Source: Lacimicrobium alkaliphilum (GTDB taxonomy: Bacteria > Pseudomonadota > Gammaproteobacteria > Enterobacterales > Alteromonadaceae). Taken from it: DNA of 64,000 bases. The notes beneath the pieces are model-generated. The model searched no databases, had not been told where the DNA came from, and saw only the letters and a program-made list of their open reading frames with translations. Position 1 is the stretch's first letter, and each line of letters opens with the position of its first letter. Of this stretch, positions 25,732 to 36,947 are shown in pieces. A program made the translations under genes and the position numbers. Where the stretch lies: NCBI RefSeq assembly GCF_002591895.1, contig NZ_NISX01000002.1:274597-338596 (forward strand), read 5' to 3'.

Positions 25732-28323
25732 CTACAGGGTCTCTAACCAATGCTCCGCCGGTGCCGGGCGGCCAAAGTAATACCCCTGGAATGCCTGGCA
25801 TTTGAGCGCTTTCAGGCGCTCTTCCTGTTCGAGGGTTTCCACTCCTTCGGCAATCACTTTCAGTTCAAGGCTCTTGCCCAGCGCAACAATGGTACTGACT
25901 ATGGCCTCATCATTTGGATCAGACAGTAAGTCCCGAACAAAGGTCTGATCAATTTTAAGGCTGCTCAAAGGTAATCGCTTCAGATAACCCAATGACGCAT
26001 AGCCGGTGCCAAAATCATCCAGTGAAAAACGGATCCCCATTCCCCTTAGCAGGTTCATTTTGTTAATGGTATTTTCCAGGTCATCGATCAACAAACTCTC
26101 AGTGATTTCCAGTTCCAGATAGTGCGGGTCAATGCCGGTGTGAGCAATACAGGATTGTATATGCTCTACAAAATGTGGGTGATAAAACTGGCGGGCACTA
26201 ATATTAACCGCCAGAATCAGCTCCTTCATGGCTGCATGGTGTTGCCACCCCGCCAGCAACTGACAGGCTTTTTGCATCACCCATTCGCCGAGGGGAACAA
26301 TCTGACCGCTGGACTCAGCAACTGGAATAAAGTCAGCCGGAGAAACCCAGCCCATATCAGGGTCCTGCCAGCGTAACAACGCTTCCATGGCAAATACTTT
26401 ATGGCCTTCATCAAACTGTGGCTGCAGATGTAATTGCAGGTTATCCCCTTCCAGCGCTCTGCGCAGCGCCGCCTCCATCTGACTTTGATGGTTCACTTTG
26501 GTCTGCATCACCGGATTATAAAAGCGCATGGTATTGCGCCCGGCGTCCTTAGCATCACACAGAGCCAGATCGGCTTCTTTTAGTAGTGTCTCCACACTGC
26601 CTTTGGCGTCAGAGAACATCACCACACCGACACTGGCTGAACCACTGAATGGCCCGCTGTTGAGTACATAAGGTTGCGACATTTTTTCCAGTAAAGTTCT
26701 GGCCTGAGAGGTAGCAAAATTGACTGCGTCATCCATATTCTTACCCAGCCCCTCAAGGACCAGTAAAAATTCATCAGCACTCAATCTTCCCAGTGTTTCT
26801 TTACCATGCAACCCCTCCCCCAATCGCGCAGCAGCCTGGCGCAGTAACTGATCCCCGGCTGCATGCCCTTGTGTGTCATTGAGTGTCTTAAAGTTATCCA
26901 GGTCAATCAGTAATATCGCGCCTTCACTACCACTGGTCTTTGCATGCATCAGCGCCTTATGCAGCCTGTCCAGCAGCAAGCGGCGGTTGGGTAATTCGGT
27001 AAGGGGGTCGAAATAGGCCAGCTGGTGTAGTTTCTGCTGCGTCTGACGGTATTCACTGATATCTGTAGCAATGCCACAAAGTGCATAAATGTTGCCACGG
27101 GTATCTCTGAGTGGCAGTTTAACCGAAGTACTGGTTATTTCAGTTCCGCCCCCCGTTAGCAGGGTGGACTCTTCGTTGGTGATCCGCTCCCCGGTCTCAA
27201 GCACGCGGATGTCGGCTTCTGCCAGCACAGCGCAGGTGTGTGGATCAAAAAAACTCTCATCGGTAGAGCCTATAATCTGCTCCTCGGAGTAACCTAATAA
27301 GTCACACACTTTCTGATTAACGTACCGATAGCGCCGCTCTTTATCTTTGATAAAGATAAACGCATCAACACTGTTCAGAATCGTGGTTAATCTGGTCTCA
27401 GTGGCGCGCAGATGTGCACCAATGCGGGAAACCCTGCGTCGGAGCAACTGGCTGATTACAAGTGCCAATAACAGTCCCGAAACCAACGCCGCCACAAGCC
27501 ACCAGACATAAGCAGGTATACTTCTGGCCTGCTGTATACTCCACTTTTCCAGTATCAGGTAATAAGGCGAATCCGGGTCCCGCTTCCAGTTTTGCAGATA
27601 ACGATCCAAAGTGGACAAGACCCCGCTGTGCCTGCCAGGTGGGGTGACATAGAACAGCTTATTCGGCAAAAACATTACGGGGGAGGAACTAAGATTGAGC
27701 TCACTGGCTAATTTCTCACCGATATACTGATTTGACGCAACAACATCTGCACGGCCTTCACTAACCGCTCTGAAACTCTCTGCAATATTTTTCTGAGGCA
27801 CCCAGGTAACCCGAAGCTCAAAATTGCTGACCAGATTTTCCAGATAACTTTGCTGCACGGAACCCTGTAATACGGCCAGTCGCTTATCCTGCAAATCAAG
27901 CAGACTGGAAAGTTTCTGATTCTTCGTGCCATACAGCTGTGACCAGCTCATTAAGGCCGGAACCTGATGAAAGTCCATGGCGCTTTCTCGGGTCTCGGTC
28001 CAGGCCACATCAGGCAAAATGTCGATCTCGCCCTGCTCTATCCATCGCAGGCAAAGCTCCCAGTGACACTCCACCGTCTCTAGTTGCCAGCCTTCGCGCT
28101 TAGCAACTTCCGACAAAATATCCCCCTGAATACCGCTGATGTTCCCCTGCTCATCAGTCAATATTTTTGGTGGGTTGTTATAGACACCCACCTTTAGCGT
28201 CGTCTGCTCAGTCGCTAAAACCGGCCTGATTACTATCAGGCTCATTACCAACAACAAAAGCAACCTGCTAATTGTCTTGTTGCTCAGTTTCCTTTTCGCA
28301 GTTAGGTTTCGCTCGCCATTCAT
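25732..28323 (-). CDS. Periplasmic-sensor PAS-GGDEF-EAL protein (degenerate GGDEF, intact EAL)
   Basis: An 863-residue membrane sensor for cyclic di-GMP metabolism. Order: signal/anchor helix (about 18-38), family 3 solute-binding domain in the periplasm (about 40-265), one membrane helix (about 272-295), PAS domain (about 310-425, with AFIFIKDKERRYRYVNQKV), GGDEF domain (about 440-600) and EAL domain (about 612-863). The GGDEF signature reads SADEF (near residue 516), so cyclase activity is unlikely. The EAL domain has AMEALLRW (near 647), EITESLL and LDDFGTGYASLGYLKRL, the residues for metal binding and catalysis, so phosphodiesterase activity is likely. The ligand may be an amino acid or similar small molecule (inference). 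Confidence 0.9.
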   Translation of the reverse strand: MNGERNLTAKRKLSNKTISRLLLLLVMSLIVIRPVLATEQTTLKVGVYNNPPKILTDEQGNISGIQGDILSEVAKREGWQLETVECHWELCLRWIEQGEIDILPDVAWTETRESAMDFHQVPALMSWSQLYGTKNQKLSSLLDLQDKRLAVLQGSVQQSYLENLVSNFELRVTWVPQKNIAESFRAVSEGRADVVASNQYIGEKLASELNLSSSPVMFLPNKLFYVTPPGRHSGVLSTLDRYLQNWKRDPDSPYYLILEKWSIQQARSIPAYVWWLVAALVSGLLLALVISQLLRRRVSRIGAHLRATETRLTTILNSVDAFIFIKDKERRYRYVNQKVCDLLGYSEEQIIGSTDESFFDPHTCAVLAEADIRVLETGERITNEESTLLTGGGTEITSTSVKLPLRDTRGNIYALCGIATDISEYRQTQQKLHQLAYFDPLTELPNRRLLLDRLHKALMHAKTSGSEGAILLIDLDNFKTLNDTQGHAAGDQLLRQAAARLGEGLHGKETLGRLSADEFLLVLEGLGKNMDDAVNFATSQARTLLEKMSQPYVLNSGPFSGSASVGVVMFSDAKGSVETLLKEADLALCDAKDAGRNTMRFYNPVMQTKVNHQSQMEAALRRALEGDNLQLHLQPQFDEGHKVFAMEALLRWQDPDMGWVSPADFIPVAESSGQIVPLGEWVMQKACQLLAGWQHHAAMKELILAVNISARQFYHPHFVEHIQSCIAHTGIDPHYLELEITESLLIDDLENTINKMNLLRGMGIRFSLDDFGTGYASLGYLKRLPLSSLKIDQTFVRDLLSDPNDEAIVSTIVALGKSLELKVIAEGVETLEQEERLKALKCQAFQGYYFGRPAPAEHWLETL

Positions 28324-28464
28324 CCGTGTAGCCTTAGTTTATTAGCCAGCAATACTGGTGAAAAAAACTCCGTATTTCAATAGATTTGTCAGCAAATCAG
28401 ACAGGGTTTCAACTCTATAGAACTACCGTTCAGATTAATACATCTAACGCTTAATGCGATGGTT

Positions 28465-29577
28465 TTATGGCAAATGCTCCAGTGCCAGATAATCATGTGA
28501 CTGCATCTCTTTGAGACGACTTAAACAACGATTGAACTCGAAATTCAGACGCCCCTGAGAATAGAGCTTCTCCATTGCCACTTCGGCTGAGATAATCAGC
28601 TTTACATTGCGCTCGTAGAACTCATCAACCATGGCAATAAAACGTCTGGCAATATCGTCATTTTGCTGGCCCATCTGCTTTACGTTGGCAACCAGAACAG
28701 AATGATAACAGCGGCTTATTTCCATATAATCAGACTGACTCCGGGGTCCGTCGCAAAGTGCTTTAAAGTCAAACATCACCACCCCGTCTGCCTCACGCAG
28801 GCTGTTAATTTTTCGCCCTTCGATATCAATAGGCTGATTTTCACATCCCGGCTCCGGGGCTAACTGCTCAAAATAGCGGTATAGATTGATACTGGCATCG
28901 TCATCCAACGGATAATGGTAAATTTCAGCCTGCTCCAGGGTGCGCAAGCGGTAATCTACACCACTGTCCACATTGACCACCTGAGTATGCTGCTTAATCA
29001 ACTCAATAGCCGGTAAAAAACGGGATCTTTGCAAGCCGTTTTTATAGAGCTCATCGGGGGGAATATTCGAGGTAGCCACCAGTATCACCCCCTGCCCGAA
29101 CAACTCCTGCATCAACGTGCCTAAAATCATGGCATCGGTTATATCGGACACAAAAAACTCATCGAAGCACAGTATTCGCGTTTCTTTGGCCAACCGTCTG
29201 GCAACCACTTTGAGTGGATCTGACTCGCCGCTAAAGGACTTCAGCTCCTGATGTACTCTGTGCATAAAACGGTGAAAGTGAATGCGCATTTTACGCTCAA
29301 AGGGCAGGCATTCATAAAACGTATCCACCAGATACGTCTTACCCCTGCCAACGCCGCCCCAGAAATACAGTCCACGAATGGGTTTCTGAGATTGTTTTCC
29401 AAATAGTGCCTTAAGGCGGTTTTTAACACTCTTATCCGGCTGAATCGTTAACAATTCATCATATAGCGCCTGCAAATGCGTAACCGCTTTCTCCTGAGCT
29501 TTGTCATGAACAAAGTCTTCGCTGGCCAAATCCTGCTGATACTTCTGCCAAGGCGTCATCGCTTGCATAGTCTGCAT
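28465..29577 (-). CDS. zapE: Cell division protein ZapE (AFG1-like ATPase)
   Basis: P-loop ATPase that interacts with FtsZ and is needed for division under stress. The 370-residue protein has Walker A GGVGRGKTYLVD (about residues 74-85), Walker B RILCFDEFFVSD, and ATSNIPPDELYKNGLQRSRF, the sensor region that is almost invariant in AFG1/ZapE proteins. The start could also be at the Met residues 4 or 7. It diverges from zapG. The 323-bp gap (29578-29900) holds a palindrome GGTTCGTGAACC at 29718-29729 and the zapG promoter but no other gene. Confidence 0.95.
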   Translation of the reverse strand: MQTMQAMTPWQKYQQDLASEDFVHDKAQEKAVTHLQALYDELLTIQPDKSVKNRLKALFGKQSQKPIRGLYFWGGVGRGKTYLVDTFYECLPFERKMRIHFHRFMHRVHQELKSFSGESDPLKVVARRLAKETRILCFDEFFVSDITDAMILGTLMQELFGQGVILVATSNIPPDELYKNGLQRSRFLPAIELIKQHTQVVNVDSGVDYRLRTLEQAEIYHYPLDDDASINLYRYFEQLAPEPGCENQPIDIEGRKINSLREADGVVMFDFKALCDGPRSQSDYMEISRCYHSVLVANVKQMGQQNDDIARRFIAMVDEFYERNVKLIISAEVAMEKLYSQGRLNFEFNRCLSRLKEMQSHDYLALEHLP

Positions 29578-29868
29578 CTTGAATAAAAATAAACTGGCCG
29601 CATAGTTTGCTCAGCAGGTATGATTAAGTAAAGGGCTATCACGCTATTTTCAATAGTTGGCGCACGGAATCCGTCAGTTCAGGTATTATATGGCTACTCA
29701 GGCGGCCTCAAAATACCGGTTCGTGAACCACGGGCGTGTTTCAGTGCCAACTGGCGATACAAATCGTTAACCTGTTACGCCATGGTAACACAACGTGAAA
29801 TGGCTCCCGTAAACAGGGCCAATAGTGCTTTTATCATCAGTGACACCTTAATTTCAGGGTGACATGGG

Positions 29869-29874
29869 TATAAT
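29869..29874 (+). promoter_or_regulatory. -10 promoter element for zapG
   Basis: TATAAT, a perfect -10 hexamer, 26 bases before the zapG ATG. A weak -35 (CTTAAT, 29847-29852) lies 16 bp upstream. The word GTGACA(C/T) occurs three times around it (about 29840, 29859 and 29881), which may be a binding site. Confidence 0.5.
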
Positions 29875-29900
29875 GTATCAGTGACACATCAGGAGTGGTT

Positions 29901-30365
29901 ATGGATTGGATTATCGGAATTTTATTATTGCTTAGCGGGGCAGTTATTGGCTTTTTCATCAGCCTGTTTTTGTCTAAGCGTCAGGCAAACACCACCTCCG
30001 GCCCGCATCTTGAAAAAGAGATCAAGAGTATATTATCGGAACAGGGTCAGATTCATATCAATGAGTGCCGACAGGTGCTCGAAGCAATGGAAAAGCAGAG
30101 CGAGCTGCTGAAGCAGCAACTGGATCATTATGAGGATTTGTTGACAACACCCGAAGACGAAGAGGACTCACCACAACTGAGTTATTTCGGCGATCAGGCG
30201 TCGGTCTACCTGCGCAACAAGGGAAAAACACGTCAACAGAAGAATCAGACCGCAGATTATCAGCCCAGAGATTATCCCAGTGCCAGTTCCGGTCTGTTCA
30301 GTGGTAAACCCAGTGGCGCCTCTGAGCGCAAAAGTACCGTTGATGAGCAAAAAGTAACAAAATAA
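29901..30365 (+). CDS. zapG: ZapG/YhcB family membrane protein (DUF1043)
   Basis: Inner-membrane protein involved in envelope growth and division. Start chosen at ATG 29901, with AGGAG five bases upstream; a GTG two codons earlier overlaps that site. The 154-residue protein has one N-terminal membrane helix (WIIGILLLLSGAVIGFFISL), then a coiled coil (about 40-85) and a low-complexity polar tail rich in Ser, Pro and Gln. This matches the architecture of YhcB. Position between zapE and degQ is the conserved order (yhcM-yhcB-degQ-degS). Confidence 0.9.
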   Translation: MDWIIGILLLLSGAVIGFFISLFLSKRQANTTSGPHLEKEIKSILSEQGQIHINECRQVLEAMEKQSELLKQQLDHYEDLLTTPEDEEDSPQLSYFGDQASVYLRNKGKTRQQKNQTADYQPRDYPSASSGLFSGKPSGASERKSTVDEQKVTK

Positions 30366-30446
30366 TTCATCACTGCTTTGCATTGAACTTTAGTTCGTTA
30401 TTTTGAGTCTGTTAGACAGTCAGTTTGATTCGGAGTAATAGCAACA

Positions 30447-31820
30447 ATGAGAAAACCTTTTGTCACCATCGTTTTAGCCACCACAATGGCCATCTCCGCA
30501 ACGTTGTCGCCAGCCAATGCAGCGTTGCCTTTTTTCAATACCGACAAGAATGAGATACCTTCACTGGCCCCCATGCTGGAAGACGTAAAACCCGCAGTGG
30601 TCAGTATTTCTGTAGCCGGCACTCAGGTATCCCGCCAGCGTGTACCGGAAATGTTCCGTTTCTTCTTTGGTCCCAACATGCCTGATGAGCAGGTTCAGGA
30701 ACGACCTTTTCGGGGTCTTGGTTCAGGTGTCATCATCGATGCTGAAAAAGGCTATGTGGTCACCAATAATCACGTCGTCAGTAAGGCTGATGAAATCACC
30801 ATTAAGCTGATTGATGGTCGAGAACTCGAAGCGAAAAAGATTGGTTCAGACGAGCAGAGTGATATCGCCCTGCTACAGGTCGAGGCCGACAACCTCACCG
30901 CCGTTAAACTGGCCGACAGCGACGGACTCCGGGTAGGAGATTTTGCCGTAGCGATTGGTAATCCGTTTGGTCTCACGCAGACTGTTACCTCTGGTATTAT
31001 CAGCGCTTTGGGGCGCAGTGACTTAAATATCATGGGCGGCGGCGGATATGAAGATTTTATTCAGACCGACGCCGCCATCAACCGTGGTAATTCAGGCGGG
31101 GCTCTGGTCAATCTCAGAGGCGAGCTGATTGGCATTAATACGGCGATATTCGGTCCAAATGGTGGCAACGTAGGAATCGGTTTTGCCATTCCGGTCAATA
31201 TGATGAAGAGCCTCACCAGTCAGCTGATTGAGTTTGGTGAAATTCGTCGTGGATTATTGGGGATCCTTGGCCAGGATCTGGACTCTGATCTGGCTAAAGC
31301 AATGGATCTGGACGTGAGTCAGGGCGCTTTTGTCAGAGAAGTTAATAAAGACTCGGCAGCACAGAAAGGGGGGATTGAGCCTGGCGATATTATTATCTCA
31401 GTGGACGGCAAGAAAATTCGCAGCTTTACTGAGTTACGGGCCAAAATAGGTACACTCGGTGCTGGTACAGAAGTAGATTTGGGGCTTATCCGCAACGGCG
31501 AGATCAGTAATGTCACCGTGGTACTGGACGATTTCATTCAACAGAATGTCACCGCCAGCCAGATTCATCCGTTCCTTGAAGGCTCTACCTTATCTGATGG
31601 TGAAACCAAAGACGGCATTACTGGCGTTACGGTTACAGAGATTCAACCCCGCTCTCCGGCGGCAAGGCTGGGTCTGCAGGATGGCGATGTGATTGTTGGT
31701 GTTAACCGCCAGCGCATCACTAATGTCAGCGAACTTCGCAGCTATCTGGACGACAATGAAGGCGTCATTGCCCTGAATGTCAAACGTGGTAGCAGCTCTT
31801 TGTATCTGGTCATTCGTTAG
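30447..31820 (+). CDS. degQ: Periplasmic serine endoprotease DegQ/DegP
   Basis: Periplasmic protease and chaperone of the HtrA family. The 457-residue protein has a signal peptide (cleavage near ANA, residues 23-25), a trypsin-like domain with catalytic His109 (VTNNHVV), Asp139 (QSDIALL) and Ser216 (RGNSGGAL), and two PDZ domains (about 260-345 and 365-455). The LA loop is short, which is DegQ-like rather than DegP-like, and adjacency to degS supports DegQ. GGAG lies about nine bases before the ATG. Confidence 0.93.
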   Translation: MRKPFVTIVLATTMAISATLSPANAALPFFNTDKNEIPSLAPMLEDVKPAVVSISVAGTQVSRQRVPEMFRFFFGPNMPDEQVQERPFRGLGSGVIIDAEKGYVVTNNHVVSKADEITIKLIDGRELEAKKIGSDEQSDIALLQVEADNLTAVKLADSDGLRVGDFAVAIGNPFGLTQTVTSGIISALGRSDLNIMGGGGYEDFIQTDAAINRGNSGGALVNLRGELIGINTAIFGPNGGNVGIGFAIPVNMMKSLTSQLIEFGEIRRGLLGILGQDLDSDLAKAMDLDVSQGAFVREVNKDSAAQKGGIEPGDIIISVDGKKIRSFTELRAKIGTLGAGTEVDLGLIRNGEISNVTVVLDDFIQQNVTASQIHPFLEGSTLSDGETKDGITGVTVTEIQPRSPAARLGLQDGDVIVGVNRQRITNVSELRSYLDDNEGVIALNVKRGSSSLYLVIR

Positions 31821-31834
31821 GCCACTCCTGTTCA

Positions 31835-31860
31835 TCTGCGGGCCGTGTCTGGCCCGCAGA
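31835..31860 (+). terminator. Hairpin after degQ
   Basis: TCTGCGGGCC, six-base loop, GGCCCGCAGA: a perfect ten-base GC-rich stem 14 nt after the degQ stop. It lacks a T-tract, so it may be an attenuator or an mRNA-stabilising structure that lowers degS expression relative to degQ. Confidence 0.5.
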
Positions 31861-31966
31861 AACCAGTCGTTTGCAAAGCTCAGCAGGATATCTGATCACG
31901 TTGGTATTAAAACCGTGATGACAATGCTATTCTCTGGCCAATTTTTGAAAGATAACTCTGATAGCT

Positions 31967-33055
31967 GTGACTGATAACAACTGGGCTTCCTTTATTTTTA
32001 AATCCGTTCTGCTGGGGCTGATAGTGGCTGTAATTCTGCTGCTGACAGTACCAGAGTTGCGCAATGGCTCAGGACTTTCATTAAAAATGTTCGACTCCAG
32101 CGTCACTCAGCGTGCTCCCATGAGTTTCAGTGATGCCATCGCCAATGCCGCACCTGCTGTAGTGAATATCTACAGCACAGGTTATGACAATCGCCCATTG
32201 CTCTATCGACGCCAACCGGTGGAACGAACCAGCCTCGGTTCGGGTGTGATAATGACGGCCGGGGGACACATACTCACGTGTTATCATGTGATTAAAGACG
32301 CCGAATATATCAATGTGATCCTGCAGGATGGCAGAGTACTGGATGCCCAACTGGTAGGCCAGGATCCACACACGGATCTTGCAGTACTTAAGGTCACTGA
32401 AGAGAACCTTCCCGTCATTCCTCAGACTGAAATTCCCGATACCCGGGTCGGAGACATCGTACTGGCCATAGGCAACCCCTATAACCTGGGACAAACCATT
32501 ACCCAGGGTGTGGTCAGCGCAACCGGCCGCGCGGGCTTAAGTAACTATGTCAGCAGCGCGAACTACGCAGATTTTATCCAGATGGATGCGGTACTTAATA
32601 AAGGCAATTCAGGTGGCGCCCTGGTGGACAGCAATGGCACCATGGTGGGGATCAATAATGCCAATTTCAAAACCCTGGACAACAACCGACGTATAAAAGA
32701 TGTAGCCGGAATTTTCTTTTCTGTGCCTTATGCCCTGGCTAAAAGGGTGATGGATGATATTGTCGCCCATGGCCGGGTTATTCGTGGCTATCTGGGGATC
32801 AGCGGCAGTGAGTTTATTGATCAACCCGGTATTCTGGTCACAGCCGTTGACCCAAAAGGCCCCGCTGCTGCAGCGGGAATAAGAGCCAACGATATCATCA
32901 TGAAGATTGATGGCAATGCTATTGAAAGCGCCTTTAAAACGCTTGATTTAGTGGCCGAGACCCAACCGGGCTCAGAGCTTACCTTCGAATTACGGCGGGA
33001 TGAACAGGTTCTGAAGACGCAGGTAACCATTACTGAACTGGGAAGCAATGGTTAA
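31967..33055 (+). CDS. degS: Membrane-anchored serine protease DegS
   Basis: Senses misfolded outer-membrane proteins and cuts the anti-sigma factor RseA to start the sigma-E response. The start is GTG. The 362-residue protein has one N-terminal membrane helix (SVLLGLIVAVILLLTV), the catalytic residues His107 (TCYHVIK), Asp137 (HTDLAVL) and Ser215 (KGNSGGALV), and a single PDZ domain (about 255-350). One PDZ domain and a membrane anchor separate it from DegQ. Confidence 0.95.
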   Translation: MTDNNWASFIFKSVLLGLIVAVILLLTVPELRNGSGLSLKMFDSSVTQRAPMSFSDAIANAAPAVVNIYSTGYDNRPLLYRRQPVERTSLGSGVIMTAGGHILTCYHVIKDAEYINVILQDGRVLDAQLVGQDPHTDLAVLKVTEENLPVIPQTEIPDTRVGDIVLAIGNPYNLGQTITQGVVSATGRAGLSNYVSSANYADFIQMDAVLNKGNSGGALVDSNGTMVGINNANFKTLDNNRRIKDVAGIFFSVPYALAKRVMDDIVAHGRVIRGYLGISGSEFIDQPGILVTAVDPKGPAAAAGIRANDIIMKIDGNAIESAFKTLDLVAETQPGSELTFELRRDEQVLKTQVTITELGSNG

Positions 33056-33135
33056 CCTTGCGGATTACTCTGACGTATCAGGGCGTATTGATCTTTGGTG
33101 TATGGTCTTTACTTAAAACTTAATAACAACACAGC

Positions 33136-34655
<1,520 letters not shown>

Positions 34656-34684
34656 AGAACAACTTATAGCTTGCGGTGGGCCGC

Positions 34685-34981
34685 CTATTGTAACGGTAAA
34701 AGCTCCTGCACGTCGCTGATTTTTGCCAGCTTTAACAAGGTGTCAGGAACATGTTCAAGACGCAGACTAACAGATTTATTACGCGCCCGGGAGACCAGAT
34801 CGATTAGCCATGCCAGCCCGGCCATATCTGCCTGGGTGACGTCAGCCAGGCTAAGTTTCAATGAATCGTGTTGCCAGAGTTCTCTTTGACTCTCCAGCAC
34901 CTGAGTCAGGTTATCGCGGGTAAAAGCACCGCAGAGGCTGAACGTGCCTTGTTCAGTACTTTTCAGTCGCAATGTGCTCAC
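34685..34981 (-). CDS. mlaB: MlaB, STAS-domain component of the phospholipid transporter
   Basis: Cytoplasmic STAS protein that binds and stabilises MlaF in the MlaFEDB complex. The 98-residue sequence contains LADVTQADMAGLAWLIDLV, the STAS loop around the usual Ser/Thr-containing D-x-A-G segment; the first position of that pattern is Met-Ala here. The start is GTG overlapping the mlaC stop (GTGA), consistent with coupling. Confidence 0.88.
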   Translation of the reverse strand: MSTLRLKSTEQGTFSLCGAFTRDNLTQVLESQRELWQHDSLKLSLADVTQADMAGLAWLIDLVSRARNKSVSLRLEHVPDTLLKLAKISDVQELLPLQ

Positions 34982-35631
34982 GCTTCTGCCCCTTTGTTTT
35001 CATCTGGCAGGCGGATTGGCTGTTGGTTTTTTTCCTTCAGCAAAGCGATTACCGCATCAATGCCATCCTGACGAATAATCGATTCAAATTCGCTTTGCTT
35101 GCTCGACAACATGCTGATGCCCTCGGCAACCATATCAAAAGCACGCCACTCTTCAGTGCGACTGTTCTTGCGCACCTTAAACGAAATATTGATATCCGGC
35201 TTACCCTGTTCCTTTACCACAGCCCTCACCGTAACCATTTTCTCATCGGCATAGTCGCGTCCGGGTTCAAAGACAACGTCCTGATCATCATACTGAGCCA
35301 TTGCCAGCGCATAGGTGGTCACCAGGTAGCTTCTGAACTCCTGAATATACTCGGGTAACTTATCCTGAGGTACAGATTTGAAATGCCTGCCCAGCACCTT
35401 CAGTGCGGCGAACTTGTAATCAACATAAGGAAGCAGCTCCTCTTTCATGATGTCCCGTAAGATTTCAGGGTTTTTCTCTATGCCAGGGCGCTCGGCTTTG
35501 ATCCTGTCAAAGGTTTTAGTCGCCACTTCGGACAGTAATTGATAGGGGCTTTCAGGTTCCTGTGCCTGTACACTGAAAGTCAGGCTGAGAGCTAACACCA
35601 TCACACCTTGCATCAACCATTTTACGCTCAT
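34978..35631 (-). CDS. mlaC: MlaC, periplasmic phospholipid shuttle
   Basis: Carries phospholipids between the MlaA-OmpC complex and MlaD. Start chosen at ATG 35631, with GGAG eight bases upstream; this gives a 217-residue protein with a signal peptide (MSVKWLMQGVMVLALSLTFS, cleavage near VQA). The conserved LLPYVDYKFAALKVLG and LVTTYALAMAQYDDQ segments identify the family. The longer frame adds 29 non-signal residues from the spacer. Confidence 0.92.
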   Translation of the reverse strand: MSVKWLMQGVMVLALSLTFSVQAQEPESPYQLLSEVATKTFDRIKAERPGIEKNPEILRDIMKEELLPYVDYKFAALKVLGRHFKSVPQDKLPEYIQEFRSYLVTTYALAMAQYDDQDVVFEPGRDYADEKMVTVRAVVKEQGKPDINISFKVRKNSRTEEWRAFDMVAEGISMLSSKQSEFESIIRQDGIDAVIALLKEKNQQPIRLPDENKGAEA

Positions 35632-35689
35632 CGATTTACTCCATTTAAAATTAAACACTGGCAATCCTGCCATTAACCTGCATCCCGGC

Positions 35690-36157
35690 TTAATCTCTGT
35701 TAAACAGGAACTGTCCAATCAAATCTTCCAGCACCAGTGCTGACTTGGTATCGGGGATGTAATCTCCGGGCTCCAGAGGTTCAACACCATCGATGGAAAA
35801 ACCTGGCTGCAATCCCACATACTGCTCTCCTAACAGACCGGAGGTAAGGATAGAAACTGACGTCGTTTCCGGAAAACCTTTATATTCTGCAGAAATCTCC
35901 AGAGTCACGACCGGTGTATAATTTTCATTATCCAGGCTGATTTTACCTACTCTGCCAATGACGACACCGCCTAACTTGATAGGTGAGCGGACTTTAAGCC
36001 CGCCGATATTGTCAAATTTGGCCTTTAGCTCATAGGTTTCCCCATTACCCGTTATGCCCGCATTGGCCACTTTCAGGGCCAATATAAGCAGGGCTGCAAC
36101 CGCCAGGGATACGAAAAGCCCCACCATTATTTCAGTTTTCCTTGAAGTCATCGTCAT
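35690..36157 (-). CDS. mlaD: MlaD, MCE-domain membrane component
   Basis: Hexameric lipid-binding ring attached to MlaE. One N-terminal membrane helix (IMVGLFVSLAVAALLILAL) and an MCE domain with FDNIGGLKVRSPIKLGGVVIG and LLGEQYVGLQPG. At 155 residues it has the usual length. It lies 10 nt downstream of mlaE. Confidence 0.95.
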   Translation of the reverse strand: MTMTSRKTEIMVGLFVSLAVAALLILALKVANAGITGNGETYELKAKFDNIGGLKVRSPIKLGGVVIGRVGKISLDNENYTPVVTLEISAEYKGFPETTSVSILTSGLLGEQYVGLQPGFSIDGVEPLEPGDYIPDTKSALVLEDLIGQFLFNRD

Positions 36158-36167
36158 TCCTCTGTCA

Positions 36168-36947
36168 TTAATTACCGAACATTAATGCCGTTAATACAAA
36201 ATCCAGCCCTAATACTGCCAGCGATGAATACACCACTGTCTGCGTCGTCGCCTGCCCCATTCCTTCAGAGGTCGGGATACAGTCATAACCTTTAAAAACT
36301 GCTATCCAGGTCACCACAAAAGCAAATACAATGCTTTTAATCACGCCATTTAATACATCCTTGTTGAACTCCACAGCAGATTGCATCACTGACCAGTAAC
36401 TCCCGGCGTCCACGCCTAACCAGTCGACTCCTACCACCTGACCACCTAGAATCCCTACAGCACTGAATATCAGCGCCAGCAATGGCATAGATATTAGTCC
36501 CGCCCAAAGCCTGGGGGCAATCACCCGACGCATAGGGTCAACTGCCATCATCTCCAGACTACTCAGTTGCTCTGTGGCTTTCATTAAACCAATTTCCGCG
36601 GTCAATGCAGAACCGGCGCGCCCGGCAAACAGTAGCGCAGTCACTACCGGCCCCAATTCCCGTAATAATGAAAGTGCAACCATCGGCCCCAGGCTTTCTT
36701 CAGCACCATAGTCCACCAACACGGTGTAGGCTTGCAGCGCCAGAACCATACCGATAAAAGCGCCTGACACGATAACGATCAGCAATGACTGCACACCCAC
36801 CACATACAATTGCTTCATCAGCAACGGGAACATTTTCACCGGCTGCGGCCTCGCCACCAGCGCACTGAATAACAATGAAGAGGCCCGCCCTAATCCGGCC
36901 AGACCGCTTAACGTTTTGTTACCCAGTTGTGCAAACCAGTCCATCAA
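36168..36947 (-). CDS. mlaE: MlaE, phospholipid ABC transporter permease
   Basis: Inner-membrane permease of 259 residues with five to six helices. Conserved motifs [29 protein letters not shown] and [17 protein letters not shown] are hallmarks of the MlaE family (the EQLSSLEMM coupling segment). Its ATG overlaps the mlaF stop by four bases. Confidence 0.96.
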   Translation of the reverse strand: MMDWFAQLGNKTLSGLAGLGRASSLLFSALVARPQPVKMFPLLMKQLYVVGVQSLLIVIVSGAFIGMVLALQAYTVLVDYGAEESLGPMVALSLLRELGPVVTALLFAGRAGSALTAEIGLMKATEQLSSLEMMAVDPMRRVIAPRLWAGLISMPLLALIFSAVGILGGQVVGVDWLGVDAGSYWSVMQSAVEFNKDVLNGVIKSIVFAFVVTWIAVFKGYDCIPTSEGMGQATTQTVVYSSLAVLGLDFVLTALMFGN

